From Rhizobiaceae bacterium (lineage in GTDB: Bacteria > Pseudomonadota > Alphaproteobacteria > Rhizobiales > Rhizobiaceae): a stretch of 56,361 bases of DNA. Below, in pieces: positions 9,206 to 17,924 of the stretch; position 1 is the first letter of the stretch, and each line of letters starts with the position of its first letter. The stretch lies in contig JAMLJD010000023.1 in assembly GCA_023953775.1 (NCBI GenBank), forward strand, positions 1-56,361, in the 5' to 3' direction. Both the position numbers and the translations under genes were made by a program. The notes below the pieces were generated by a model. That model was not told the DNA's origin, ran no database searches, and saw only the letters and a program-made list of their open reading frames with translations.

Positions 9206-10189
9206 ATGACTGTCACGAGAAGAAACTGCCTCGCGGGTATCGCCGTCGGCGCCGTCGCGCTCACCTGGCTTCCGGGTGCTGCCATGGCCGACGCGTTCAA
9301 GATGGGGCTTCTGGTCCCCGGAAGCGTTTCGGAGGAGGGCTGGAACCGCATCGGCTACAACGCCCTCAAAGGTGTCGAGGAACAGCTCGGCGCCGAGATC
9401 AGCTATGTCGAGCTGCAGCAGAATCCGGCTTCATTCGAGAAGGCTTTCCGCGACTATGCCAGCCAGGGCTACAGCGTGATCCTGGGCCACGGCTTCGAGT
9501 TTCAGGACGCGGCGCTGACCGTGGCGGAGGAGTTTCCGGACACGGTTTTCCTGATCTCGTCCAGCTACATCCATGAAGGCAATGTGATCGGTCTGAACAC
9601 CGACACCAGCCAGCCCTTCTACCTGATGGGTTACATCGCGGCGAAGATGGGCACCAAGGCTGGTCTCGTTGGCGGCATGGAGATTCCGCCGATCCAGCAG
9701 GCTTTCGAGGGGTTCAAGAACGGCGCCAAGGCCGTGAATCCGGACTTTCCGGTGAGCGAAGCCTATATCGGCAACTTCACCGACACCACCGCGGCCAAGG
9801 AAGCGAGCCTCAGCATGATCTCGCAGGGGGCGGACTTTCTTGTTCCGAACGCTTCGGGCGCGACGGTCGGCGGCTATCAGGCGGTTGCCGAATCCGGGGA
9901 CAAGGTGAAGACGTTCTCGATCTTCAGCGATTTCACGGAGGTTGCGCCCAACAACATACTGGGGCTCTACGTCGCCGATTATGCCCAGGGCGTCGTGCGG
10001 ATCGTCAAGGGCGTCCAGAACGGCGAAATTCCTGCGTCCAACGTCGAGTTCGGCTTGAAGGATGAAGACGTGATGAAATTCACATTCCGCGATGGCGCTT
10101 CGGCGAGCGTGCCTGACGATGTGCGCCAGGAAGTCGAGGCGGTCAAGGCGAAGATCGCGGCCGGCGAGATCGTGACCCGCAACAAATAG
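9206..10189 (+). CDS. BMP-family ABC transporter substrate-binding protein
   Basis: A 327-residue periplasmic binding protein of the Bmp/PnrA-like family, whose known members bind nucleosides or related small molecules. The N-terminus has a Tat-like TRRNCLAG motif and a hydrophobic core ending near AMADA (about residue 29), so export by Tat is plausible. The mature part begins FKMGLLVPGSVSEEGWN, typical of the family. The start at 9206 has a GGGAGGA ribosome site; two ATGs at 9179/9182 in frame lack one. A strong stem-loop follows immediately, before the permease genes. Confidence 0.88.
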   Translation: MTVTRRNCLAGIAVGAVALTWLPGAAMADAFKMGLLVPGSVSEEGWNRIGYNALKGVEEQLGAEISYVELQQNPASFEKAFRDYASQGYSVILGHGFEFQDAALTVAEEFPDTVFLISSSYIHEGNVIGLNTDTSQPFYLMGYIAAKMGTKAGLVGGMEIPPIQQAFEGFKNGAKAVNPDFPVSEAYIGNFTDTTAAKEASLSMISQGADFLVPNASGATVGGYQAVAESGDKVKTFSIFSDFTEVAPNNILGLYVADYAQGVVRIVKGVQNGEIPASNVEFGLKDEDVMKFTFRDGASASVPDDVRQEVEAVKAKIAAGEIVTRNK

Positions 10190-10204
10190 CGGTCATCCTC
10201 CCGG

Positions 10205-10233
10205 GGGAAGGCCGGCCCCGCGTCGGCCTTCCC
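10205..10233 (+). terminator. Stem-loop after binding-protein gene (attenuator or mRNA-stabilising)
   Basis: A perfect 10-bp inverted repeat, GGGAAGGCCG (10205-10214) and CGGCCTTCCC (10224-10233), with a 9-nt loop, starting 16 bp after the BMP-protein stop. There is no long U-run, so it more likely causes partial termination or protects the upstream mRNA than ends transcription completely. Confidence 0.7.
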
Positions 10234-10263
10234 GTCCTCATGCACAATCAGGAATTCGCCGCC

Positions 10264-11361
10264 ATGGCCAATATCGACGAAGCGTCGACCGCCGTCGCGC
10301 CCGATCCGGCTCCCGGCCGGCCAACGGGTTTTCTGTTTCGGACTTTCGAGGCGATCGCGCGTCCCGCGGCCGCGGTCCTCGTTGCGCTCCTGAGCGGCGC
10401 GGTGCTGCTGGCGCTGAACGGCTTCAACGGCTGGAACGTGTTCGACGTCATGCTGTTCGGCGTGTTCCAGGACATGCGTTCGGTGTCGGAGATCCTGCTC
10501 AAGGCCATTCCGTTGATCCTGATCGGGGTTGGTCTTTGTGTCGCCTTCCGGTGCAGCATCTGGAACATCGGCGCCGAAGGTCAGCTTTATGCAGGCGCGG
10601 TGGCCGCGACCGTCGTCGGCGTCGCCTTCGAAGGGCTTTCGTCGTGGATCTACGTGCCGCTGGTGATGGTGGCCGGCGCCGTGGCTGGCGCAGCCTGGGC
10701 CGGGATCGCGGGCCTTCTCAAAGTCTACTTCAAGGCGAGCGAGATCGTCACGACGATCATGCTCAACTATATCGCGCTGATTTCGACCAGCTATCTGGTG
10801 ACCGGACCGCTGAAGGACGCGGCGTCCGCCTATCCGCAATCCGCCAAGCTTCTGAGGGAAGCCTGGATGCCCCGCATCCTGCCACCAACGCGGCTGCATA
10901 TCGGCATCCTCGTTGCCGTCGCGCTGGCGATCGCCCTCTATTACTTCCTGTTCCGCAGTAGCGCCGGCTACGCGGTGCGCGTGGTGGGCATCAATCCGCA
11001 TGCCGCGCGCTATGCCGGAATGAATGTCGGCCGCAACATCATGCTGTCGATCTGCATTTCGGGCGCGATGGCCGGTCTCGCAGGCGCCTTCGAGATCGCA
11101 GGCGTGACGCACAGGCTCTACCAGAACATCTCGCCGGGCTACGGCTTCGAGGGCATCGCGGTGGCGCTTCTCGCCAACAACAATCCGATCGGCGCGATCT
11201 TCTCCGGCGGTCTGTTCGCCGTGCTGCGGTCCGGTTCGGAACTGATGCAGATCACCGCCCAGGTGCCGCAGGTGCTGGTCTCGATCATCCAGGGCATGGT
11301 GATCCTCTCGGTCGTCGCCTTCGGCGTCTACCGGTTCCGTTCAACCGCCCGGCCGCAATAG
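10264..11361 (+). CDS. ABC transporter permease (BMP/nucleoside-type), first
   Basis: A 365-residue inner-membrane permease of the BPD_transp_2 (branched-chain amino acid/ribose) family as found in nucleoside-type transporters. It shows about nine hydrophobic segments starting near residue 40, and the conserved GAEGQLYAGAVAA and GINPHAARYAGMN stretches. The start at 10264 is preferred because AGGA lies 10 bp upstream; an in-frame ATG at 10240 would put its ribosome site inside the stem-loop. It pairs with the next permease, 4 bp downstream, to form the channel. Confidence 0.87.
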   Translation: MANIDEASTAVAPDPAPGRPTGFLFRTFEAIARPAAAVLVALLSGAVLLALNGFNGWNVFDVMLFGVFQDMRSVSEILLKAIPLILIGVGLCVAFRCSIWNIGAEGQLYAGAVAATVVGVAFEGLSSWIYVPLVMVAGAVAGAAWAGIAGLLKVYFKASEIVTTIMLNYIALISTSYLVTGPLKDAASAYPQSAKLLREAWMPRILPPTRLHIGILVAVALAIALYYFLFRSSAGYAVRVVGINPHAARYAGMNVGRNIMLSICISGAMAGLAGAFEIAGVTHRLYQNISPGYGFEGIAVALLANNNPIGAIFSGGLFAVLRSGSELMQITAQVPQVLVSIIQGMVILSVVAFGVYRFRSTARPQ

Positions 11362-11365
11362 GTGC

Positions 11366-12298
11366 ATGATGGACGATATCGTATCCCTCGGCTTCCTCGC
11401 GACGACACTCGGCGCGACCTGGCGCCTTGCGACGCCGCTGATCTTCGCCTCGATCGGCGAGGTGTTCTCCGAGCGCGCCGGGGTTCTCAATATCGGCCTG
11501 GAGGGCGTCATGATCGTCGGCGCTTTTGCGGGCTTCGCAGCGGTCGTTTCCACCGGCAGCCTGCCGCTGGGTTTTGCCGCGGCGATGCTCGCCGGCATGG
11601 CGGTCGGTCTCGTCTTCGCCTTGTTCACAATCACGATCAAGGCCGACCAGATCGTCGTCGGCGCGGCAATCAACCTGCTTGGGCTGGGCCTCACCGCGTT
11701 CCTGTTCAGGACCTACTTCGTGTCGACCGGCCGTGGAGTCGAAGTCGCGAGACCTATCGATATTCCGGGCCTCAGCGACCTTCCGTTCTTCGGCGAGGCG
11801 CTGTTCCGGCAGAATCTCGTCGTCTATTCCACGCTGGTTCTGGTTCTGGTGGCGGTGCTGGTGCTGTACCGTACGTCGTTCGGTCTGACGCTGCGGGCTG
11901 TCGGCGAGCACCCAAAGACCGTAGACGTAGCGGGCCGCAGTGTCGCCGCCTATCGCTACGGTGCCGTGCTGATCGGCACCGGGCTGGCAGGTATCGGTGG
12001 AGCGTTCCTGACGCTCGCGCACTCCAACCAGTTCGTCGAGGGCATCACTTCGGGGCGCGGCTTCATCGCACTCGCCGTTGTTGTGTTCGCGCGCTGGTCT
12101 CCGCTGGGCGCGTTCGTCGTGTCGCTTCTGTTCGGTCTTTTCTACGCGCTGCAGCTTCAACTCCAGGCGCAGCCAGCACTCAACATTCCCTACCAGGCGC
12201 TGCAGATGCTGCCTTACGTAATGACGATCGTTGCGCTCGTGATGGTGCGCAAGGGCGTGACGCCGACGATGCTTGGCGTTCCCTACAACAAGGCGTGA
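11366..12298 (+). CDS. ABC transporter permease (BMP/nucleoside-type), second
   Basis: A 310-residue partner permease of the BPD_transp_2 family with about eight hydrophobic segments. The signature stretch VLNIGLEGVMIVGAFAG near residue 40 is typical of the second permease in nucleoside/BMP systems. The ATG comes 4 bp after the preceding stop, so translation is probably coupled. The ATPase gene follows after a 16-bp gap. Confidence 0.88.
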   Translation: MMDDIVSLGFLATTLGATWRLATPLIFASIGEVFSERAGVLNIGLEGVMIVGAFAGFAAVVSTGSLPLGFAAAMLAGMAVGLVFALFTITIKADQIVVGAAINLLGLGLTAFLFRTYFVSTGRGVEVARPIDIPGLSDLPFFGEALFRQNLVVYSTLVLVLVAVLVLYRTSFGLTLRAVGEHPKTVDVAGRSVAAYRYGAVLIGTGLAGIGGAFLTLAHSNQFVEGITSGRGFIALAVVVFARWSPLGAFVVSLLFGLFYALQLQLQAQPALNIPYQALQMLPYVMTIVALVMVRKGVTPTMLGVPYNKA

Positions 12299-12314
12299 CG
12301 GAGGCCGTGCGACC

Positions 12315-13868
12315 ATGAAAGGCCCGGACAACAGCGGCAAGCCATTCCTGCGGATGGACAACATCCACAAGCGGTTCGGCGACGTCATCGCGAGCCGCGG
12401 CGTTACGCTCGAAGTGGAAGAGAACGAGATCCACGCACTGCTCGGCGAGAACGGGGCAGGCAAGAGCGTGTTGATGAACATCCTGTGCGGCGTACTGACG
12501 CCGAATGAGGGCGAGATTATCTACAAGGGCGCTCCGATCCGCGTCGGGTCGCCGCGCGAGGCGATCCGGCAACGCATCGGGATGGTGCACCAGCACTTCA
12601 TGCTGGTGCCGAACCTGACTGTCGCTGAGAACTACGTTCTGGGGCAGGGCTCGCCGCTGCGGGTGATCCGCGACATGGCCAGGGTTCACGAGCGCATCGC
12701 CACACTCAGCGCGCGCTACGGCCTCGACGTGAAACCCGATGCGCTGATCCAGGACCTTTCCGTCGGCCAGCAGCAGCGGGTCGAGATCCTCAAGGTGCTC
12801 TATCACGGCATCGACCTTCTGATCCTCGACGAGCCGACGGCGGTCCTGACCCCGCAAGAGACCGACAGCCTGCTGGAGTTGCTGCGCGACCTCGCGGCGG
12901 CCGGCAAGACGGTCATCTTCATCTCGCACAAGCTCGACGAGGTGATGCGGGTGAGCGACCGCGTGAGCGTGATGCGCGACGCGCATGTCGTCGCGACGGT
13001 CAGGACCAGCGACACGACACCGCGCGAGCTGGCGCGCATGATGGTCGGGCGCGACGTGCTGATGGACCTGCCGAGGACGTCGTCCTCGCCCGGGCGGACA
13101 GTGCTCTCGGTCGACGGGCTTCACTGCAACAGCGACATCGGGTTGCCGGCGGTCAAGGGCGTGTCCTTCGAGGTCCGGGCGGGCGAAATCGTCGGGGTCG
13201 CGGGCGTGTCGGGAAACGGACAGAGCGAGCTGGCGCTGGCGCTGACCGGCCTGATTCCCGTAACGTCGGGCAGCGTCGCGGTCAATGGCGAGGAGATCGC
13301 AGGCATGACGCCGGGCGACATCAGCCGCCGTCCGATCTCCCATATCCCGGAGGACCGGCACAAGATGGGTATCGTGCTGCCCCTGCCGCTGACTGAAAAC
13401 GTGCTTCTGCAACGCTACGCGCAGAAGCCATTCTCAAGGCACGGCATGCTGCAGCACAACGCCATCGCCAGTCACACACGCGACCTCATGCGGCGGTTCC
13501 GGGTCAAGGCAGGTGGAGAATACGACCGGATCCAGAATCTTTCAGGCGGCAACCAGCAGAAGCTGGTCGTGGCCCGCGAGCTTGCGCGCAATCCCGATTT
13601 CCTGCTGATCAACCAACTTGCCCGCGGCATCGACATCGGGGCGATGGAAATGGTGATGCAGGAAGTCTTGAAGCAGCGCGAGGCGGGCCGGGCAATCCTG
13701 CTGATCTCTACCGAACTGGAAGAGCTTTTCGCGATCTGCGACCGTATTCTGGTGATGTTCCATGGCGAGATTCTCGGCGAGCTGCCGCCGGACCGTGGCC
13801 GCATCGAGGAGCTCGGCCTGCTGATGGCCGGCAATACCGCCGAGGCCCGGCGGCTGTCGCCCGCCTGA
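12315..13868 (+). CDS. Double-domain ABC transporter ATP-binding protein (BMP/nucleoside-type)
   Basis: A 517-residue protein with two fused nucleotide-binding domains that powers the BMP-type transporter. In domain 1, Walker A is GENGAGKS (followed by V-L instead of the usual T-L), the signature is DLSVGQQQR and Walker B LLILDEPTA. In domain 2 the P-loop reads GVSGNGQSE, lacking the GK pair as usual for this family. Its signature LSGGNQQK is intact, but the following Walker B/D-loop reads LLINQLARGID where QPTRGLD-like sequences are usual. ATP hydrolysis probably occurs mainly at the site built on domain 1. The start follows GGAGG by 11 bp. Confidence 0.9.
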   Translation: MKGPDNSGKPFLRMDNIHKRFGDVIASRGVTLEVEENEIHALLGENGAGKSVLMNILCGVLTPNEGEIIYKGAPIRVGSPREAIRQRIGMVHQHFMLVPNLTVAENYVLGQGSPLRVIRDMARVHERIATLSARYGLDVKPDALIQDLSVGQQQRVEILKVLYHGIDLLILDEPTAVLTPQETDSLLELLRDLAAAGKTVIFISHKLDEVMRVSDRVSVMRDAHVVATVRTSDTTPRELARMMVGRDVLMDLPRTSSSPGRTVLSVDGLHCNSDIGLPAVKGVSFEVRAGEIVGVAGVSGNGQSELALALTGLIPVTSGSVAVNGEEIAGMTPGDISRRPISHIPEDRHKMGIVLPLPLTENVLLQRYAQKPFSRHGMLQHNAIASHTRDLMRRFRVKAGGEYDRIQNLSGGNQQKLVVARELARNPDFLLINQLARGIDIGAMEMVMQEVLKQREAGRAILLISTELEELFAICDRILVMFHGEILGELPPDRGRIEELGLLMAGNTAEARRLSPA

Positions 13869-13938
13869 CCCGACCGGCCATCATCATGCAATTGTTGAAA
13901 CTATCTTCTGAATAGTCCGAATTGTTCTGCCTCCGGCA

Positions 13939-14901
13939 ATGACGCATGCTCCGGCCCTCGAAACGCAGTCTCACCGGGAGCCGGAGGCCGAACCGCGCTT
14001 GGGCGTCACCCTTCGTCAAATGCAAGCCTTCGTGGCCGTTGCCGAGCATGGCCGGTTCAATCTCGCGGCGGCGAGGCTCAACATCACGCAATCGGCGGTC
14101 TCCATCCTCGTCAAGGAACTGGAGGAGGCGTTGCAGCAGAGGTTGTTCGACCGCCATACGCGGATGGTCAGCGTGACGGCGGCGGGGCGCGATTTTCTTC
14201 CGCAGGCGCGCAAGATCCTCGAAGACGTTGACCTCGCCATAGGCAGTATCCAGGACCTCGCCAATCTGAAGCGTGGCCGGGTGACTGTCGCGTCGGCCAT
14301 CGTCCTCGCCGCGACATTCCTGCCGCCGGTGGTCGCCCGCTTCAGTCGCGAGTTCAAGGACATAGCGGTGCAGTTGCGCGACATGCCCGAGGACGACATC
14401 CGGCCGGCACTCAAACGCAACGAAGTCGATCTGGCGATCGGGACCGTGGCCGACGAGGATGCGGAGATCGCGGCGACACCGTTCATGCGCGACCGGCTCA
14501 CCTTCGTCTGTCGCGCCGACCATCGTCTTGCAAAGCGCGACGAGATCGAATGGGCCGACCTCGCGGGGGAAAAGCTGATCCTGCTCGCCAAGGAAAATCC
14601 GTTGCGCGAACTGGTGGACCGCGTGCTGGCGGATACGGTGCCTCAGTCGCGGCCTGCCTACGAGGTGCGCTTCTCGACCACGGCGATCAGCATGATCGCC
14701 GCCGGTCTCGGGGTGGCAATCCTGCCGGAGAACGCGCCCGATCTCGCCCCGCGTGTCGACGTGAGGGCGGTCAAGCTTGTCGGCCCGTCGATCGCGCGCG
14801 AGGTGTCGGTGCTGCAACTGCGCAATCGCGCCCTGTCTTCGGCCGCCCTCAACATGAAGCGCTTTCTTCTCGAAGCCGGTCGGGCAAGGACCGCCAGCTA
14901 G
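13939..14901 (+). CDS. LysR-family transcriptional regulator
   Basis: A 320-residue LysR-type regulator. The winged helix-turn-helix is shifted to about residues 23-83 (LRQMQAFVAVAEHGRFNLAA... QSAVSILVKELE) behind a roughly 20-residue N-terminal extension. The effector-binding domain follows, at about 110-310. It lies 70 bp after the transporter ATPase on the same strand and so may be part of that operon. The short gap contains a small dyad (ACTAT 13900-13904, ATAGT 13912-13916) that could be its own operator. Target genes are not known. Confidence 0.88.
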   Translation: MTHAPALETQSHREPEAEPRLGVTLRQMQAFVAVAEHGRFNLAAARLNITQSAVSILVKELEEALQQRLFDRHTRMVSVTAAGRDFLPQARKILEDVDLAIGSIQDLANLKRGRVTVASAIVLAATFLPPVVARFSREFKDIAVQLRDMPEDDIRPALKRNEVDLAIGTVADEDAEIAATPFMRDRLTFVCRADHRLAKRDEIEWADLAGEKLILLAKENPLRELVDRVLADTVPQSRPAYEVRFSTTAISMIAAGLGVAILPENAPDLAPRVDVRAVKLVGPSIAREVSVLQLRNRALSSAALNMKRFLLEAGRARTAS

Positions 14902-14921
14902 GGCCAAACCACGCCCCAAAT

Positions 14922-14943
14922 CCTGAATGTCGCCTGAATGTCG
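14922..14943. repeat. Tandem 11-bp duplication
   Basis: Two perfect back-to-back copies of CCTGAATGTCG (14922-14932 and 14933-14943) lie in the short gap between the convergent LysR and MBL-fold genes. It looks like a simple tandem duplication. No hairpin terminator is visible in this gap. Confidence 0.7.
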
Positions 14944-14966
14944 ACTGGCTCTGGGCTTCCACGCGA

Positions 14967-15959
14967 TCAATGATGGTCGTGGCCGCAAGCACCCGTGGCG
15001 CAGTCGCGATCCAGCTTCTCGCGCAATATCTTCATATGCTCGAAGAAGGGGATCGGATCACGGGCGACCGCGCCGCCGCCGAATTCGTCGTAGAGCGTCT
15101 GGACGTTGACGACGAGGCGTTCGGCGTCGCCCCACAGCGTGTAGTCGCCGAGCGCAATGTCGAGAGCGGCGTCCATCACTTCCATGCCGCGGTCATAGCG
15201 CTTGCGCGTCTCGTCGGTGATGAATTCGAGATAGCCGCGCATGGCGCGCACGGCCGCCTTGTCGGCGATGCCGCCATGGCCGGGCACGACGACCTCGACG
15301 TCCATGCCTTCAATGCGCTTCAGCACGTCGATCCAGTGCGAGATCGGGCCGGCCCATGAGATCGGCGTGCCCTCGTTGAACAGGATGTCGCCGGTGTAGA
15401 GGATTTTCTCCTCCGGCAGATATACCAGCGTGTCGCCCTTGGTGTGCGCCGGGCCAACCTCGATCAGCTTCAGCGTCTTCGAGCCGACCTTGACGTCGAT
15501 CTCGCCGGAAAAGACCTCGTCGGGATAGGTCAGCGTGATGCCGCCGAAGTCGAAGGGCCGGAAGCATTCGAGCACGAACTCGCCGGCTTTGCCGAACTGC
15601 TCGACATTGTCCATGATCGCCTTGAAGGCGGCGGGCGTGACATGATCGAACTCGCTGTTGGTGCCATCGGACGCGATGATCTTCGCCCCCTTCACCAGCT
15701 CGTTGCCGAAGGTGTGGTCGCCGTTGGCGTGGGTGTTGACGAGCGTCTGGATCGATTTCGAAGCCGGCACAGACCGGTGCATCTCGTCGAGCATTTCAGC
15801 GGTGAGCTTGAGGTCGAACAGGGTATCGACCAGCAGTGTGGCCTCGCCGTCCGTGACCAGGCCGGCATTCGACCAGCCCCAGCCGCCGTCAGGCTGGAGA
15901 TAGGCCCAGCATCCGTTGCCGATGTCGTGCAGCCCCTTGGTGTATTGCCATTTCGCCAT
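14967..15959 (-). CDS. Metallo-beta-lactamase-fold hydrolase (HANGDH variant)
   Basis: A 330-residue MBL-fold protein. The metal-binding motif reads T-H77-A-N79-G-D81-H82, with asparagine replacing the second histidine of the canonical HxHxDH. Later ligand positions are present in GPAHTKGDT, YTGDILF and PGHGG. The C-terminus ends in a Cys/His-rich GACGHDHH. It lies 23 bp downstream of the TRAP permease gene on the same strand and is most likely the last gene of that operon, acting on the imported acid or its thioester or lactone derivative. HANGDH-type enzymes form a known but poorly characterised subgroup. Confidence 0.85.
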   Translation of the reverse strand: MAKWQYTKGLHDIGNGCWAYLQPDGGWGWSNAGLVTDGEATLLVDTLFDLKLTAEMLDEMHRSVPASKSIQTLVNTHANGDHTFGNELVKGAKIIASDGTNSEFDHVTPAAFKAIMDNVEQFGKAGEFVLECFRPFDFGGITLTYPDEVFSGEIDVKVGSKTLKLIEVGPAHTKGDTLVYLPEEKILYTGDILFNEGTPISWAGPISHWIDVLKRIEGMDVEVVVPGHGGIADKAAVRAMRGYLEFITDETRKRYDRGMEVMDAALDIALGDYTLWGDAERLVVNVQTLYDEFGGGAVARDPIPFFEHMKILREKLDRDCATGACGHDHH

Positions 15960-15982
15960 TGCCTATCTCCAGAGCGTTTTGT

Positions 15983-17296
15983 CTACAGAAGCGCCGTCGC
16001 GAGGGACGGAAAGAGGAAGACGAGTGCCAGCACCAGCGCCATCATGACGGCGAAGGGCAGGGCGCCGATGAATATCTCGCCGAGCGTGATGCGGCTGTCG
16101 GGCCCGAGCGTCGCCTTGATCACGAAGACGGCAATGCCGAAGGGCGGCGTCAGCAGGCCGATCTCGACGGCCAGCACCGTGAGCACGCCGAGCCAGATCA
16201 GGTCGACGTTCGCGCCCATCAGGATCGGCAGCGCGATCGGCAGCGTCAAAAGCATGATCGATGCCGAATCGAGGATCGTGCCGAGGAGCACGATGACCAG
16301 CAGCAGCGCGAGCACGATGCCGGTGACACCGAGCCCGGATTCGACGACGAAATTGCCGAGCCAGCCCGGCATGCCCGACATGGCGAGCATGCGTGAATAG
16401 AGGCTCGCCCCCATGATCAGGAAGCAGATCGAGGAGGTGGTGTGGCCGGTCTGGACCAGTACCTGCCAGAAGCTCGCCCAGGTGAGACGCCGCTTGGCGA
16501 GCGAGATGACCAGCGCACCGAGCGCACCGGCGGCGCCGGCTTCCGTCGGGGTGAAGTAGCCCCCATAGATGCCGCCGAGCACCAGAGCCACGAGGATGAC
16601 GATGGGCGAGATCTTGGAGACCATCTCGAAAACGCCCATCTCGGGCGCATCGGGGGCGTGATCGATCCCCCGACCCATGAAGTCCGGCGCCAGCCGGCCG
16701 ATCGCCAGGATGCCGGCACAATAGACGAGGGAGAGCAGGATGCCTGGAATGACGCCGGCGATGAACAGCGAGCCGACGGACTGTTCGGTCAGCACGCCGT
16801 AGAGGATGAACAGGAGCGACGGCGGGATCAGCATGCCGAGCACCGACGAGCCCGCAACGACGCCGACCGCGAAGCGTGGCTTGTAGCCGTGGCGGATCAT
16901 CTCGGGCACGGCGACCTTGGTGAAAACCGCGGCCGAGGCGATGGAGATGCCGGTGATGGCCGCGAAGACGGCGTTCGCCGCCACCGTGGCGATGCCGAGC
17001 CCGCCCATGACGCGCCGGAACAGCTGTGCGGCCACCTCGAAGGTGTCGCGGCCGATCCCGGCGACGCTGACCAGCAGCCCCATCAGCACGAAGAGCGGCA
17101 CGACGCCGAACAGATAGTCGGAGATCGCATCCTTGAAGGCGAGAACGAGCATGTTCGAGGCGACGTTAAAATTGTCGCGCAGGATCCAGACGCCGAGAAA
17201 CGACAGCAATGTCAGCGCAATCGCGACATGCATGCCAGCATAGATCAAAACGAGCATCAGCCCGATCGACGCGAAGGCGATCTCGACGCCGCTCAC
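15983..17296 (-). CDS. TRAP transporter large permease (DctM)
   Basis: A 437-residue integral membrane subunit that drives Na+- or H+-coupled uptake of an organic acid. About 12 hydrophobic segments run across the whole length. DctM family stretches include NAVFAAITGISIASAAVFTK, AGSSVLGMLIPPSLLFILYG and the C-terminal LTPPFGIAVFVIKA. The GTG start is supported by a GGAGGCG ribosome site and by the GTGA overlap with the small permease stop. Confidence 0.92.
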   Translation of the reverse strand: MSGVEIAFASIGLMLVLIYAGMHVAIALTLLSFLGVWILRDNFNVASNMLVLAFKDAISDYLFGVVPLFVLMGLLVSVAGIGRDTFEVAAQLFRRVMGGLGIATVAANAVFAAITGISIASAAVFTKVAVPEMIRHGYKPRFAVGVVAGSSVLGMLIPPSLLFILYGVLTEQSVGSLFIAGVIPGILLSLVYCAGILAIGRLAPDFMGRGIDHAPDAPEMGVFEMVSKISPIVILVALVLGGIYGGYFTPTEAGAAGALGALVISLAKRRLTWASFWQVLVQTGHTTSSICFLIMGASLYSRMLAMSGMPGWLGNFVVESGLGVTGIVLALLLVIVLLGTILDSASIMLLTLPIALPILMGANVDLIWLGVLTVLAVEIGLLTPPFGIAVFVIKATLGPDSRITLGEIFIGALPFAVMMALVLALVFLFPSLATALL

Positions 17297-17850
17297 CGTG
17301 CGCCTCCGGCTGCGCGCCGGAAGTCGCCGGCCGCCATGATCAGGAATTGTGCCGCCGTCGTGGCTATTCCCGCGAGCATGATGGCGAAGAGCGGCCATTG
17401 CGAAATCATGAAGAAGCCGGGATTGCCCATGAAGTGGCGGGCGGGAAACGCCCATGCCTGCTGGAGGCTCGGCCAGAATTTCCAGGCGACGATCGCCAGG
17501 AGGACGCCACCGGTGAGGTGAAACAGCCCCAGCAGGACGTGTCGCGCGGCCGGCGCCTTGCGTTGCAGCACGTTGAGCAGCACGTCCGAGCGGGTCATGG
17601 AACCGGACCGCAGCGTATGGGCGAGCTGCAGGAAGACGATGCCGACGATCGAGAAGGCCACCAGCTCCGGCACGCCGGCAATGGGGGCATTGGCCGCGGT
17701 GCGGAACAGGATGTCGGCGTTGATCAGCACCATCAGGCCGATGATCCACAGCGTGCCGAGCGCGTTCATCGCGCCGATCAGCCGGTCGAACCAGTCGATG
17801 TTGTCGCGGGGCGGGTCCTCGGCCGGGACCGGGTCGGGTTCATACGACAT
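17293..17850 (-). CDS. TRAP transporter small permease (DctQ)
   Basis: A 185-residue membrane protein with four hydrophobic segments (about 30-50, 65-85, 105-125 and 150-170) and the family fingerprint NADILFRTAANAPIAGVPEL. It forms the membrane complex with DctM, whose GTG start overlaps this stop by 4 nt. It follows the binding-protein gene after a 74-bp gap that holds a strong stem-loop. Confidence 0.9.
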   Translation of the reverse strand: MSYEPDPVPAEDPPRDNIDWFDRLIGAMNALGTLWIIGLMVLINADILFRTAANAPIAGVPELVAFSIVGIVFLQLAHTLRSGSMTRSDVLLNVLQRKAPAARHVLLGLFHLTGGVLLAIVAWKFWPSLQQAWAFPARHFMGNPGFFMISQWPLFAIMLAGIATTAAQFLIMAAGDFRRAAGGAR

Positions 17851-17890
17851 CGGGCCTCCCGTTTATGCTGGGCCTGTGGCGCAATGGGAA

Positions 17891-17917
17891 ATGCCCGGCG
17901 CGTCAGGCGCCGGGCAT
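17891..17917 (-). terminator. Stem-loop after TRAP binding-protein gene
   Basis: A perfect 11-bp inverted repeat, ATGCCCGGCGC (17891-17901) and GCGCCGGGCAT (17907-17917), with a 5-nt loop, 7 bp beyond the dctP stop on the minus strand. It is followed by TTTCCC in the direction of transcription. Its likely role is partial termination or 3' protection, so that binding protein exceeds permease. Confidence 0.75.
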
Positions 17918-17924
17918 GCGGGAC

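Noticed and set aside
14922..14943. Tandem repeat as a CRISPR or phase-variation tract
   Set aside because: Only two 11-bp copies in a non-coding gap, with no spacers and no effect on a reading frame.
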